Below the pieces are notes generated by a model. The model was not told the DNA's origin, made no database searches, and saw only the letters and a list, made by a program, of their open reading frames with translations. Position numbers and translations under genes: made by a program. Below are positions 16,386 through 24,273 of a stretch of 64,000 bases of DNA, one piece after another. Within the stretch, counting starts at the first letter, position 1. Every line of letters starts with the position of its first letter. Source of the stretch: Pseudarthrobacter sp. NamE5 (GTDB lineage: Bacteria; Actinomycetota; Actinomycetes; Actinomycetales; Micrococcaceae); assembly GCF_005796225.1 (NCBI RefSeq), contig NZ_VAHO01000009.1:1-64000 (forward strand), in the 5' to 3' direction.

Positions 16386-17360
16386 ATGGCAATTCCTGTC
16401 ATTGACACCCGGGCCGGGGAGCGGGCGCCGTCCACAGCGTCCGCTTCCCGGAAGCGGGGCGGTTTCTCCGTCCACTTCGCGCACTACAAGTGGCTGTACC
16501 TGCTGCTGCTGCCCGGGGTGGTGTATTTCGCGGTGTTCCGCTATGCCCCGATGTACGGGGTGAGCATCGCCTTCAAGGACTACGTGCCGTTCCTGGGCAT
16601 CAACGGCAGCCCGTGGGTGGGCTTGCAGCACTTCCAGGACTTCTTTTCCAACCCGGATTTCCCCCGGCTCCTGGGCAACACCTTGATCCTGGCGTTCCTC
16701 AACCTGGGCATAGCGTTTCCGCTGACCATCGTCCTGGCGCTGCTGCTGAACGAGGTCCGGCTGAGCATCCTCAAACGCACCGTCCAGACCCTGGTGTACA
16801 TCCCGCACTTCCTGTCCTGGACCATCGTGGCGTCCCTGAGCTTCCTGCTGTTCGCCCTGGACTTCGGCCCGCTGTTCCTGTTCCTGAACTCGGTCATGGG
16901 CACCAACACCGACTTCCTGAGCGATCCCAACTGGTTCCGGACGCTCATTGTGCTGCAGGAAATCTGGAAGAACACCGGCTGGGGCACCATTATCTTCCTG
17001 GCTGCGCTCGCCACGGTGGACCAGGACCAGTACGAGGCCGCAATCATTGACGGCGCCGGCCGGTTCCGCAGGGTCTGGCACATCACCCTTCCCGGCATCC
17101 GCTCCACCATCATCGTGATGCTGATCCTGGCCATCGGGCAGATGCTCAACACCGGGTTCGAACAGATCTACCTGATGACCAACGCGCTGAACCGGTCCGT
17201 GGCCGACGTCTTTGACACCTATGTGTACTTCGTCGGCATCACCCAGGGCGCCTACAGCTATTCCACCGCAGTGGGCCTGTTCAAGGCCGTGGTGGGCATC
17301 GTGCTGATCTTTGGCACCAACGCCCTGGCCAAGCGATTCAACCAGAGCGGACTGTTCTAG
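16386..17360 (+). CDS. LplB-like ABC transporter permease
   Basis: This 324-residue permease has six transmembrane helices. The signature FAHYKWLYLLLLPGVVYF precedes and enters the first helix, as in LplB, and the EAA loop reads YEAAIIDGAG around residues 217-226. Its ATG directly abuts the TAA of SBP3, indicating coupling. A hydrophilic tail of about 30 residues carries a small hairpin in its codons (16441-16457). It pairs with the next permease. Confidence 0.92.
   Translation: MAIPVIDTRAGERAPSTASASRKRGGFSVHFAHYKWLYLLLLPGVVYFAVFRYAPMYGVSIAFKDYVPFLGINGSPWVGLQHFQDFFSNPDFPRLLGNTLILAFLNLGIAFPLTIVLALLLNEVRLSILKRTVQTLVYIPHFLSWTIVASLSFLLFALDFGPLFLFLNSVMGTNTDFLSDPNWFRTLIVLQEIWKNTGWGTIIFLAALATVDQDQYEAAIIDGAGRFRRVWHITLPGIRSTIIVMLILAIGQMLNTGFEQIYLMTNALNRSVADVFDTYVYFVGITQGAYSYSTAVGLFKAVVGIVLIFGTNALAKRFNQSGLF
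16441..16457 (+). repeat. Inverted repeat inside the start of a permease gene
   Basis: CCGCTTCCCGGAAGCGG is a palindrome that would give a six-pair stem with a five-base loop, 55 bases after the SBP3 stop codon. Its position parallels the hairpins at 3911 and 58543. Confidence 0.5.
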
Positions 17361-17362
17361 CC

Positions 17363-18235
17363 ATGAAAATCCACAACACCACCGGCGGGCGGATCTTCGA
17401 CGCCGCGAACTACGTCTTCCTGTCCTTGATCGGGATCGTCACCCTGCTGCCGTTCATCTACGTGATGGCGGGCTCCTTCGCCAACGAAGCGGAAATCACC
17501 CGGCGCGCCTTCTTCGTCTGGCCCGAGCAGTTCACCCTCAGCGCCTACGAATACATCTTCTCCACCCCTGCCTTCATCAGGGCCCTGGTCACCACCATCC
17601 TGGTGACCGCCGTGGGCACCCTGGTCCAGCTGGCACTGACCGTCACCATGGCGTATCCGCTGGCCAAGAAGACCCTCCGCGGCCGGCAGGTCATCCTGTC
17701 CCTGGTGGTCTTCGCCATGGTGTTTTCCGGCGGCATGATCCCCACCTTCCTGCTGGTGAAGGACCTGGGCCTGCTGAACTCGTACTGGGCCCTCATCTTG
17801 CCGGCCGCGATCAACCCGTTCAGCCTGATCATCATCAAGAACTTCTTCCAGGAACTCCCCGCGGAGCTGGAGGAATCGGCCAAGATGGACGGTGCCACCG
17901 AGATCGGCATCCTCTGGCGGATCCTGCTGCCGCTCTCCAAGCCCGTGCTGGCCACCTTCGCGCTGTTCTACGCCGTGGGCATCTGGAACGACTTCATGTC
18001 ACCGCTTCTCTACCTCAGCGACAACTCCAAGTGGACCCTGCAGATGTACCTGCGCCAGGTCACCGCAGCCTCCGATCTCCTGGGCACCGGCAACGTGGAC
18101 CCCACCTACATACCGCCGGAGCAGGGCATCAAGTTCGCCGTCATCGTGGTTGCCACCCTGCCCATCCTCATCTTCTACCCCTTCCTGCAAAAGCACTTCG
18201 CCAAAGGCATGCTTATCGGCTCGGTAAAGGGGTGA
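17363..18235 (+). CDS. YtcP/YesQ-like ABC transporter permease
   Basis: This 290-residue permease has six transmembrane helices and begins directly with the short KIHNTTGGRIFDAANYVF leader seen in the YtcP/LplC group. The EAA loop reads EESAKMDGAT around residues 170-180. It lies two bases after the preceding permease gene. It completes the SBP3 importer; no ATPase gene is present. Confidence 0.92.
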   Translation: MKIHNTTGGRIFDAANYVFLSLIGIVTLLPFIYVMAGSFANEAEITRRAFFVWPEQFTLSAYEYIFSTPAFIRALVTTILVTAVGTLVQLALTVTMAYPLAKKTLRGRQVILSLVVFAMVFSGGMIPTFLLVKDLGLLNSYWALILPAAINPFSLIIIKNFFQELPAELEESAKMDGATEIGILWRILLPLSKPVLATFALFYAVGIWNDFMSPLLYLSDNSKWTLQMYLRQVTAASDLLGTGNVDPTYIPPEQGIKFAVIVVATLPILIFYPFLQKHFAKGMLIGSVKG

Positions 18236-18255
18236 CCTTCACCAGAAAGAACACC

Positions 18256-18948
18256 ATGAAAATTCTGCTTGCCGGAGATTCCACCGTGGCCACCTGCCCC
18301 ACCCACGAGTACCCCATGAGCGGGTGGGGAGCCCAGCTTGCACCGCACCTCTACACCCGTGCCGCCGTGCACAACTTCGCCAAGGGCGGGGCCAGCACGG
18401 AATCCTTCCGGGATGAAGGGCTGTGGGAGGCGCTGCTGGCAGAGGCCGGGGAGGGCGACCTGGTGCTGATCCAGTTCGGCCACAACGACCAGAAGAAGCA
18501 GCATCTTGCCGCCCGGACCGGGTATGCGGCGAACCTCCGGGCCATGGTGCGTGAGGTGGAGAGCCGGGGAGCGCTGCCTGTCCTGTGCACCTCCGTGGAG
18601 CGGCGGCACTTCCTGGACGTGGCGCCGTCGGGCACTGCTGCCTTGGAACAGAGCCTGGAGGACTATCCGGAGGTGGTCCGGGAAATCGGTCTCGAGCTGG
18701 GCCTGCCCGTCATCGACCTGAACGGGTGGACCCGCGCGCTGTACCTTCGGCTGGGGCGGGAGGACTCCAAGGTGCTGTTTTGCCATTTCCAGCCTGGGGA
18801 ACATGCCCACTGGCCGGACGGACTTACCGACAACACGCACTTTTCGCAGCAGGGTGCGGCGCTGGTGGCCGAGCACGTTGCAGCGGAGCTTCAGGAGCTG
18901 AGGCTGGTGCCTGCCAGCGTGTTAAGTACGACGGCGGGACGCGGCTAA
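18256..18948 (+). CDS. SGNH-type rhamnogalacturonan acetylesterase
   Basis: This 230-residue SGNH hydrolase resembles CE12 enzymes such as RhgT. The GDS block is at residues 7-9 with Ser9 as nucleophile, GHND is at 75-78, and DNTH at 192-195 supplies the Asp-His pair. No signal peptide is seen, so it probably deacetylates imported oligosaccharides in the cytoplasm. ATG 18256 lies 20 bases after the permease gene in the same operon. The operon context (LplABC importer, YesU-like protein) supports removal of acetyl groups from rhamnogalacturonan. Confidence 0.88.
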   Translation: MKILLAGDSTVATCPTHEYPMSGWGAQLAPHLYTRAAVHNFAKGGASTESFRDEGLWEALLAEAGEGDLVLIQFGHNDQKKQHLAARTGYAANLRAMVREVESRGALPVLCTSVERRHFLDVAPSGTAALEQSLEDYPEVVREIGLELGLPVIDLNGWTRALYLRLGREDSKVLFCHFQPGEHAHWPDGLTDNTHFSQQGAALVAEHVAAELQELRLVPASVLSTTAGRG

Positions 18949-19620
18949 GTGGCAACGGCGGGCATGGAGACGAAAGTGCTTTACCAAAATGCGCTCGCCG
19001 GGCCAGGAGACGTGGCAGGGTGGGTGGCCGAAGGGCCGCTGAGCCTGGGCCGCCACGCGGGTGCGCTTGAACTCGCAGGTGCGCTGGACGACGCGGAATT
19101 CGGCGACCAGGCCCACTGGACCTTCTGGTGCCCCGTGGAGTTCCCGGACGGCGTCCGGATCAGCTGGGAGTTCCTTCCCGTGGAGGAACCGGGCTTGGCC
19201 ATGCTGTTTTTCGCCGCCCGCGGACACCGCGGACTCGACCTGTTTTCACCCGCCCTGGCGCCGCGTACGGGTTACTACCCGCAGTACCACACCGGGGACA
19301 TCGACGCCCTGCATGTGTCCTACTTCCGGCACAAATACGAGTCCGAGCGGGCCTTCCGGACCTGCAACCTGCGGAAAAGTGCAGGCTTCGAACTGGTGGC
19401 CCAGGGCGCCGATCCGCTGCCGCCGGCCGAGGATGCGCTGGACTTCTACCGCCTGGAGGTGGTGAAGGACGGGCCGCGGGTGGCTTTCTCGATCAACGGG
19501 CTCCCGCTCTTTGACTGGCAGGATCGTTCAGGCAAGGTGCTGGGCGGCGGCTATCTCGGCTTCCGGCAGATGGCCCCGCTCCGGGCCGCCTACCGGAACC
19601 TGGTGGTGGAGAAGCTCTAG
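18949..19620 (+). CDS. YesU-like DUF1961 protein
   Basis: This 223-residue protein has the features of DUF1961 (YesU of Bacillus subtilis): a beta-rich jelly-roll fold expected for carbohydrate-active proteins, with GYYPQYHTGDIDALHVSYF in the middle and YLGFRQM near the end. It has no signal peptide. GTG 18949 directly follows the stop of the esterase gene; ATG 18964 is an alternative start. YesU is encoded in a rhamnogalacturonan locus but its activity is not firmly known, so a lyase or hydrolase role is only a possibility. Confidence 0.8.
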   Translation: MATAGMETKVLYQNALAGPGDVAGWVAEGPLSLGRHAGALELAGALDDAEFGDQAHWTFWCPVEFPDGVRISWEFLPVEEPGLAMLFFAARGHRGLDLFSPALAPRTGYYPQYHTGDIDALHVSYFRHKYESERAFRTCNLRKSAGFELVAQGADPLPPAEDALDFYRLEVVKDGPRVAFSINGLPLFDWQDRSGKVLGGGYLGFRQMAPLRAAYRNLVVEKL

Positions 19621-19645
19621 CTGCACTGACAGGGTTTGATGCTGT

Positions 19646-20710
19646 TCAGAACGCGTAGCGGATGCGGCAGTAAGGCGTGATTTTCTCCATAAGACCGGTC
19701 AGCTGGCGGATGTAGCGGGCTTTGGTTCCCGAGCGGTAGCGGACGTTGGTGAAGCCGTTGGATGAAACCTTTGATTCCTGGAGGTCCGGACGCCACAGCA
19801 CGTTCTCGGCCTGCGGATGCCACCCCAGGTTGACCTCGTGAAGGCGCTCATTGTGGGTCAGGAAAATTACTTCCGCCGCGAGCTGGGCTTTTGCTGCGGG
19901 AGTCAGCGTGGCATCGAGCTGGCGCAGCAGTTCCTCCCAGTCGCTGAGCCAGGTGTCTGTGATGATGACGGGAGAAAAGTTCACGTGCACCTCGTACCCG
20001 GCGTCGACGAAGTCGTTGATGGCGGCCAGGCGCTCGGCCACCGGGGAGGTCCGGACGTCGATCGATTTCGCCAGATCGGCGGGCATGAGGGAGAAACGGA
20101 TCCTGGTGTGGCCACCGTGGTCCCACGTGAGCATTGCCGGGTTCACGTACTTCGTTGCAAACGACAGCTTGGCGGTGGGCAGGTCGCGGAAGAGGGTAAC
20201 GAGGTCCTCCACGTTGTCGCTGATGAGGGCGTCAACGGAGCAGTCACTGTTCTCGCCGATGTCGTAGACCCACAGTTCAGGATCGCACTGGTTGGGCTCC
20301 AGCTTGATGCCCTGGCGGGTAACGTGCCGCTCAAGCGCCCCGGCAATCTGGTCGATGTTCGCGAACACCGTGACCGGGTTGCTGTACCCCTTGTGCCGGG
20401 GCACGTAGCAGTAGGCGCATGCCATGGCGCAGCCGTTCGCGGTGGAGGGGGCGATGAAGTCTGCGGACCGGCCGTTCGGCTTGACGGTCAGTGCCTTCTT
20501 GACGCCGAGGACCAGCGCCTCTGTCTTGATCCGGGACCAGCGGGGGACGTTCGTCTCATCGCCGTGCACCGCCGGAATGTTCCAGTGGTTGTCAACAAGC
20601 TCGATGTCGGCGTCCGGCCATCGTTCAACGATTTCCTTACCCCGGGCGAGCTCCAATGCGGCAGGCTGTGCATAGATGCGGCGGATCTGCAGCAGCCGGT
20701 TGAATTCCAT
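19646..20710 (-). CDS. Radical SAM protein of the spore photoproduct lyase family
   Basis: This 354-residue protein carries the radical SAM cluster motif C-x3-C-x2-C at Cys94, Cys98 and Cys101 (CAMACAYCYV), with a tyrosine right after it, as in spore photoproduct lyase. A further cysteine, Cys157 in NSDCSVD, aligns by context with the hydrogen-donor cysteine of the Bacillus enzyme (inference). The family repairs thymine dimers in spores, yet this organism type does not sporulate, so the true substrate is uncertain. It is transcribed leftward, 53 bases after a 69-residue hypothetical gene that may be in the same operon. It is unrelated to the sugar genes around it. Confidence 0.8.
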   Translation of the reverse strand: MEFNRLLQIRRIYAQPAALELARGKEIVERWPDADIELVDNHWNIPAVHGDETNVPRWSRIKTEALVLGVKKALTVKPNGRSADFIAPSTANGCAMACAYCYVPRHKGYSNPVTVFANIDQIAGALERHVTRQGIKLEPNQCDPELWVYDIGENSDCSVDALISDNVEDLVTLFRDLPTAKLSFATKYVNPAMLTWDHGGHTRIRFSLMPADLAKSIDVRTSPVAERLAAINDFVDAGYEVHVNFSPVIITDTWLSDWEELLRQLDATLTPAAKAQLAAEVIFLTHNERLHEVNLGWHPQAENVLWRPDLQESKVSSNGFTNVRYRSGTKARYIRQLTGLMEKITPYCRIRYAF

Positions 20711-20763
20711 ACCTTTATTCTTCCAAGACGCGGGAAGATCCGGGGCTGGTTAAGCCGAAGGCG

Positions 20764-20973
20764 TCAGGCCATGCTCTCCAGCGCCAGTTCCTCAACAGCC
20801 TCGGCAAGGGCTTCCATATCGAACCACTGCACGGGCAGCATGTGATGGACGAAGGCGTCGAATTCAAAGGGGTGGCAGCGTCCGCCATGGTTCCAGTACA
20901 GGATCCACAAGTCGATCAAGCCACGGTCTTTGCGCTGCAGCAGGTGTTGGGCAGTATGCCGCAGGTCATCCAT
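20764..20973 (-). CDS. Small hypothetical protein
   Basis: This 69-residue soluble protein is rich in Trp, His and acidic residues (LIDLWILYWNHGG in the middle). No known domain is recognised. The ATG at 20973 has AAGGA six bases upstream; an in-frame TTG two codons earlier is too close to it. It precedes the radical SAM gene and may be co-transcribed with it. Confidence 0.6.
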   Translation of the reverse strand: MDDLRHTAQHLLQRKDRGLIDLWILYWNHGGRCHPFEFDAFVHHMLPVQWFDMEALAEAVEELALESMA

Positions 20974-21102
20974 AACCAATCCTTGCTTCTGCTACCGGCC
21001 CCCCACAAGAGCAGTAGCCGAAGGATTCGCCCCAGCTGCGGCAAGGGAGGAGAATCAGGAGGTCCAGAGTCTGAACAAGGGAATAAGGAAGGGAGGCAGG
21101 GT

Positions 21103-21477
21103 TTGGCACCGGAAACTGTCGACGGCGGCAAGGGTACCGTGGAGCTGCGCTCCGACGGCATCATCCACCTGATTTGGGAACCCAAGGTCCGCATAGAACT
21201 CGAAGACGCGCAGGCGGCCATGGCGGCGGTTAACCGGATTGCGGGGGAGGAGACCTACCCCATGCTGGTGGACATGGCCACCACCGAGGACGTCACCAGG
21301 GCTGCCCGTTCCGTCTTTTCCATCCCCTGCGCCGCTAACCGGATCGCACTGCTGGGCGCCAGCCCGGTGGACCGGATCATCGCCAACTTTTTCCTGGGCG
21401 TGCACATCCCGCCCTGCCCCACCCGCTTCTTCACTTCGCGGACCGAGTCCATGAAGTGGCTGCAGCAGGCGGGGTAG
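21103..21477 (+). CDS. Small STAS-like protein (DUF7793-like)
   Basis: This 124-residue protein resembles a small actinobacterial family with a STAS/SpoIIAA-like fold. Strands appear as GTVELRSDGIIHLIW and YPMLVDMATTEDV, followed by a helix and RIALLGASPVDRIIANFFLG. The start is the TTG at 21103, because GGGAGG lies six bases before it. It ends 17 bases before the convergent LacI gene. Function is unknown. Confidence 0.65.
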   Translation: MAPETVDGGKGTVELRSDGIIHLIWEPKVRIELEDAQAAMAAVNRIAGEETYPMLVDMATTEDVTRAARSVFSIPCAANRIALLGASPVDRIIANFFLGVHIPPCPTRFFTSRTESMKWLQQAG

Positions 21478-21494
21478 CCACCGGGCCGCGCCCG

Positions 21495-22517
21495 TCAGCC
21501 GGCGGACGAAGTGCCCGTGCTCTGCCGGACCACCAGCTCCGGGGTGAACACCACCGCGCGGTGCGTGGGGTTCTGGGATTCCACCTCTTCGGCGAGGAGT
21601 TCGATGGCTGTGCGTCCGAGCGCCTCCGTGGGCTGCCGGATGGAGGACAGCGGGACCACGGCCGAGACCGCGAAGTCGATGTCGTCGTAACCAATCAGCG
21701 CAACGTCGTCCGGGATGCGGTAGGTGTGGGTCATGGTAAGGGACTGCATGACGCCCAGTGCCAGGAGGTCGTTGGCGCAGAAGATGCCGTCCGGAAGGTT
21801 TTCCCGCCCCCGCTCCACCAGCATGTTGCCCACGCTGCGCCCGGCGAGGACGGTCTGCCCCTCGGACTCGAGCACCTCAAGGGTGGCATCAGCTTCTTCT
21901 TTTACGGCCCGCTGGGCCCCCTGCAGTCGGTCGGCCACCTGCCGGATGGAGGTGGGACCGCCCACAAAGGCGAGCCGACGGCGGCCGGTGTCCAGCAGGT
22001 GCCGCGCAGCAAGGTAACCGCCGGCGTCGTCGTCAACTGCCACTGAGCTGAACTTTGCCTCGTCGGCCAGCCGGTCCACCAGCACGGTGGGAACCCCGCG
22101 CTCGCGGAGGAGGTCCAGCCGTTCGGTGACATCCCCAACTGGTGAGATCAGCAGGCCCTGGACGCGCTGCTCCTGGAACAGGTCGATGTAGTTGGCCTCC
22201 CGGCCGGCGTCGTGGCCGCTGTCGCCTAGGAGCACCGCGCTGCCGTGCAGGGCAGCGGCATCCTCGGCGGCCCGCACCACGGACGTGAAGAAGGGGTTCC
22301 CCACGTCCAGGACAATCAGGCCAATGGTTCGGCTGTGGCCTGCCCGCAGCTGGCGGGCCGCGTCGTTGCGGACGAACCCCAGCTCGTCGATCGCCTTCAG
22401 CACCCGGTCCTTGGTCCGCTGCGAAACCCTGTCCGGGTAATTCAGCACATTGGATACCGTGCCTACGGCCACGCTGGCATGGTTGGCGACGTCCTTGATA
22501 CTGGCGGTGCGGTTCAT
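21495..22517 (-). CDS. LacI-family regulator of the rhamnose operon
   Basis: This 340-residue LacI/GalR repressor has an N-terminal helix-turn-helix (SIKDVANHASVAVGTVSNVLN, residues 6-26). A hinge region and a periplasmic-binding-protein-like effector domain (RTIGLIVLDVGNPFF onward) follow. Its ATG has GGAGA at good spacing. It is divergent from rhaM-rhaI-rhaEW-rhaB, and the shared spacer contains two TGAAWCGWWYCA elements placed right after the rha promoter -10. It very probably represses the rhamnose genes and is relieved by a rhamnose-derived inducer (inference). Matching sites near 2461, 13906 and 14791 suggest a wider regulon within the island. Confidence 0.9.
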   Translation of the reverse strand: MNRTASIKDVANHASVAVGTVSNVLNYPDRVSQRTKDRVLKAIDELGFVRNDAARQLRAGHSRTIGLIVLDVGNPFFTSVVRAAEDAAALHGSAVLLGDSGHDAGREANYIDLFQEQRVQGLLISPVGDVTERLDLLRERGVPTVLVDRLADEAKFSSVAVDDDAGGYLAARHLLDTGRRRLAFVGGPTSIRQVADRLQGAQRAVKEEADATLEVLESEGQTVLAGRSVGNMLVERGRENLPDGIFCANDLLALGVMQSLTMTHTYRIPDDVALIGYDDIDFAVSAVVPLSSIRQPTEALGRTAIELLAEEVESQNPTHRAVVFTPELVVRQSTGTSSAG

Positions 22518-22584
22518 GATTCTCCGTGTTGCAGGGACGCGTGCCTCGGGTCCGGCCGGGCTGCTGACAGCCGGGCCGGAATGC

Positions 22585-22614
22585 TTGACACCTACTCAAC
22601 TACAAGAGTACTTT
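22585..22614 (+). promoter_or_regulatory. Promoter of the rhamnose operon
   Basis: A perfect TTGACA at 22585-22590 is followed after 18 bases by TACTTT at 22609-22614. The two operator copies begin at the end of the -10, where binding would block initiation. Confidence 0.65.
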
Positions 22615-22638
22615 GAATCGTACCAATGAAACGATTCA
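22614..22638. promoter_or_regulatory. Tandem LacI operators of the rhamnose operon
   Basis: TGAATCGTACCA (22614-22625) and TGAAACGATTCA (22627-22638) lie one base apart between the divergent lacI-type and rhaM genes. The second is a near-perfect palindrome. Confidence 0.7.
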
Positions 22639-22666
22639 AACTTTGGCGAGTTCAGGAGGGTCCAAA

Positions 22667-23014
22667 ATGAGGGTGTGCTTCCGCTCCTCGATTCAGCCGG
22701 CGCTGATCGACGAATACCGCCGGCGGCACGCTGCCGTATGGCCAGAGATGCTCCGTGCGCTCAAGGACGCCGGCTGGCACAACTACTCCCTGTTCCTGGC
22801 GGAGGATGGCCTCCTGGTGGGCTACGTGGAATGCGACGACTTCGATGCCGTCCGCGCACGGATGGCGCTGACCGAGGTCAACGCCCGCTGGCAGGCGGAA
22901 ATGGCAACGCTTTTCGAGAACACCGGCCAGGCTCCCGACGAAGGGTTCCAGGTCCTCGAGGAAGTCTTCAATCTCGACAGCCAGCTTGCGGCGGCGGGTT
23001 CCTCCACCTCCTAG
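22667..23014 (+). CDS. rhaM: L-rhamnose mutarotase
   Basis: This 115-residue protein of the RhaM family interconverts the alpha and beta anomers of L-rhamnose. The signature RRRHAAVWPEM contains His21, which corresponds to the catalytic His22 of the E. coli enzyme. ATG 22667 has CAGGAGGG six bases upstream; a longer frame starting at 22613 would lie inside the operators and is rejected. It is the first gene of the rha operon. Confidence 0.92.
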   Translation: MRVCFRSSIQPALIDEYRRRHAAVWPEMLRALKDAGWHNYSLFLAEDGLLVGYVECDDFDAVRARMALTEVNARWQAEMATLFENTGQAPDEGFQVLEEVFNLDSQLAAAGSSTS

Positions 23015-23101
23015 CACCGGCGGACTGCCAAACATCGGGCTCCAGCAGCGGGGCGGCGCTTATCAGACCAACAGCATCACAAGACACCGGAAAGAACCAT
23101 C

Positions 23102-24268
23102 ATGAATGACGTAGCAACGGCGCTGGGCAGGCTCGAGGAGCTTGCAATTGAGGTCCCTTCGTGGGCTTATGGAAATTCCGGTACGCGGTTCAAGGTGTTC
23201 GGTACGCCGGGCACCCCGCGTACCGTGCAGGAAAAGCTGGCGGACGCCGCCAAGGTCCACGAGCTGACCGGCCTGGCCCCCACCGTCGCCCTGCACATTC
23301 CGTGGGACACAGTGGATGACTACGCTGCCCTCAAGGAGTACGCGGCAGGACTGGGCGTTGGACTGGGAACCATCAACTCCAACACTTTCCAGGATGACGA
23401 GTACAAGTTCGGCTCGCTGACCTCATCCAATGAGGCCGTGCGCCGCCGTGCCGTCGATCACCACCTGGACTGCATTGAGATCATGCACGCCACCGGTTCC
23501 AGGGACCTGAAGATCTGGCTGGCTGACGGCACCAACTACCCGGGCCAGGATGATATCCGCGGCCGCCAGGACCGTCTGGCAGAGTCGCTGCAGGAGATCT
23601 ATGCCGCCCTGGGCGATGAGCAGCGCCTGGTGCTCGAGTACAAGTTCTTCGAGCCGGCTTTTTACCACACCGATGTGCCGGACTGGGGCACCTCCTACGC
23701 CCAGACCCTGGCCCTTGGCGAGAAGGCGTTTGTCTGCCTGGACACCGGCCACCACGCCCCGGGCACCAACATCGAGTTCATCGTGATGCAGCTGCTGCGC
23801 CTGGGCAAGCTGGGGTCCTTTGACTTCAACTCCCGCTTCTACGCCGACGACGACCTCATTGTGGGTGCCGCGGATCCGTTCCAGCTCTTCCGCATCATGC
23901 ACGAGGTCATCCGTGGCGGTGGCTACGGCAAGGACTCCGGCGTTGCGCTGATGCTGGACCAGTGCCACAACCTGGAGGAGAAGATTCCGGGCCAGATCCG
24001 CTCGGTCCTCAACGTCCAGGAAATGACCGCCCGCGCCCTGCTGGTGGACACCGCGGCCCTGAACGAGGCCCAGCGCGCCGGGGATGTCCTGGCCGCGAAC
24101 GGCATCTTCAACGATGCCTTCTACACCGACGTCCGGCCTGTCCTGGCCGAGTGGCGTGAATCCCGCGGCCTGCCCGCGGACCCGCTGGCCGCCTTTGAGG
24201 CCAGCGGGTACCAGAAGAAGATTAACGAGGACCGCGTGGGCGGCCAGCAAGCCGGATGGGGCGCCTGA
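23102..24268 (+). CDS. rhaI: L-rhamnose isomerase, RhaI type
   Basis: This 388-residue enzyme converts L-rhamnose to L-rhamnulose. It belongs to the xylose-isomerase-like TIM-barrel type found in Pseudomonas stutzeri and actinobacteria rather than the E. coli RhaA type. Metal and substrate residues sit in EYKFFEPAFY (Glu179), CLDTGHHAPG (Asp214) and FDFNSRFYADDDL. ATG 23102 follows a GAAAGAA element. The gene lies 87 bases after rhaM and five bases before rhaEW. Confidence 0.93.
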   Translation: MNDVATALGRLEELAIEVPSWAYGNSGTRFKVFGTPGTPRTVQEKLADAAKVHELTGLAPTVALHIPWDTVDDYAALKEYAAGLGVGLGTINSNTFQDDEYKFGSLTSSNEAVRRRAVDHHLDCIEIMHATGSRDLKIWLADGTNYPGQDDIRGRQDRLAESLQEIYAALGDEQRLVLEYKFFEPAFYHTDVPDWGTSYAQTLALGEKAFVCLDTGHHAPGTNIEFIVMQLLRLGKLGSFDFNSRFYADDDLIVGAADPFQLFRIMHEVIRGGGYGKDSGVALMLDQCHNLEEKIPGQIRSVLNVQEMTARALLVDTAALNEAQRAGDVLAANGIFNDAFYTDVRPVLAEWRESRGLPADPLAAFEASGYQKKINEDRVGGQQAGWGA

Positions 24269-24273
24269 TAGCT

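Noticed and set aside
15390..17081. 563-codon antisense frame opposite SBP3 and its permease
   Set aside because: The plus-strand genes have signal peptide, lipobox and EAA loop. The antisense frame is low-complexity shadow sequence.
22613..22667. ATG at 22625 or the frame from 22613 as start of rhaM
   Set aside because: This stretch holds the tandem operators, and the conserved protein begins at 22667 behind CAGGAGGG.
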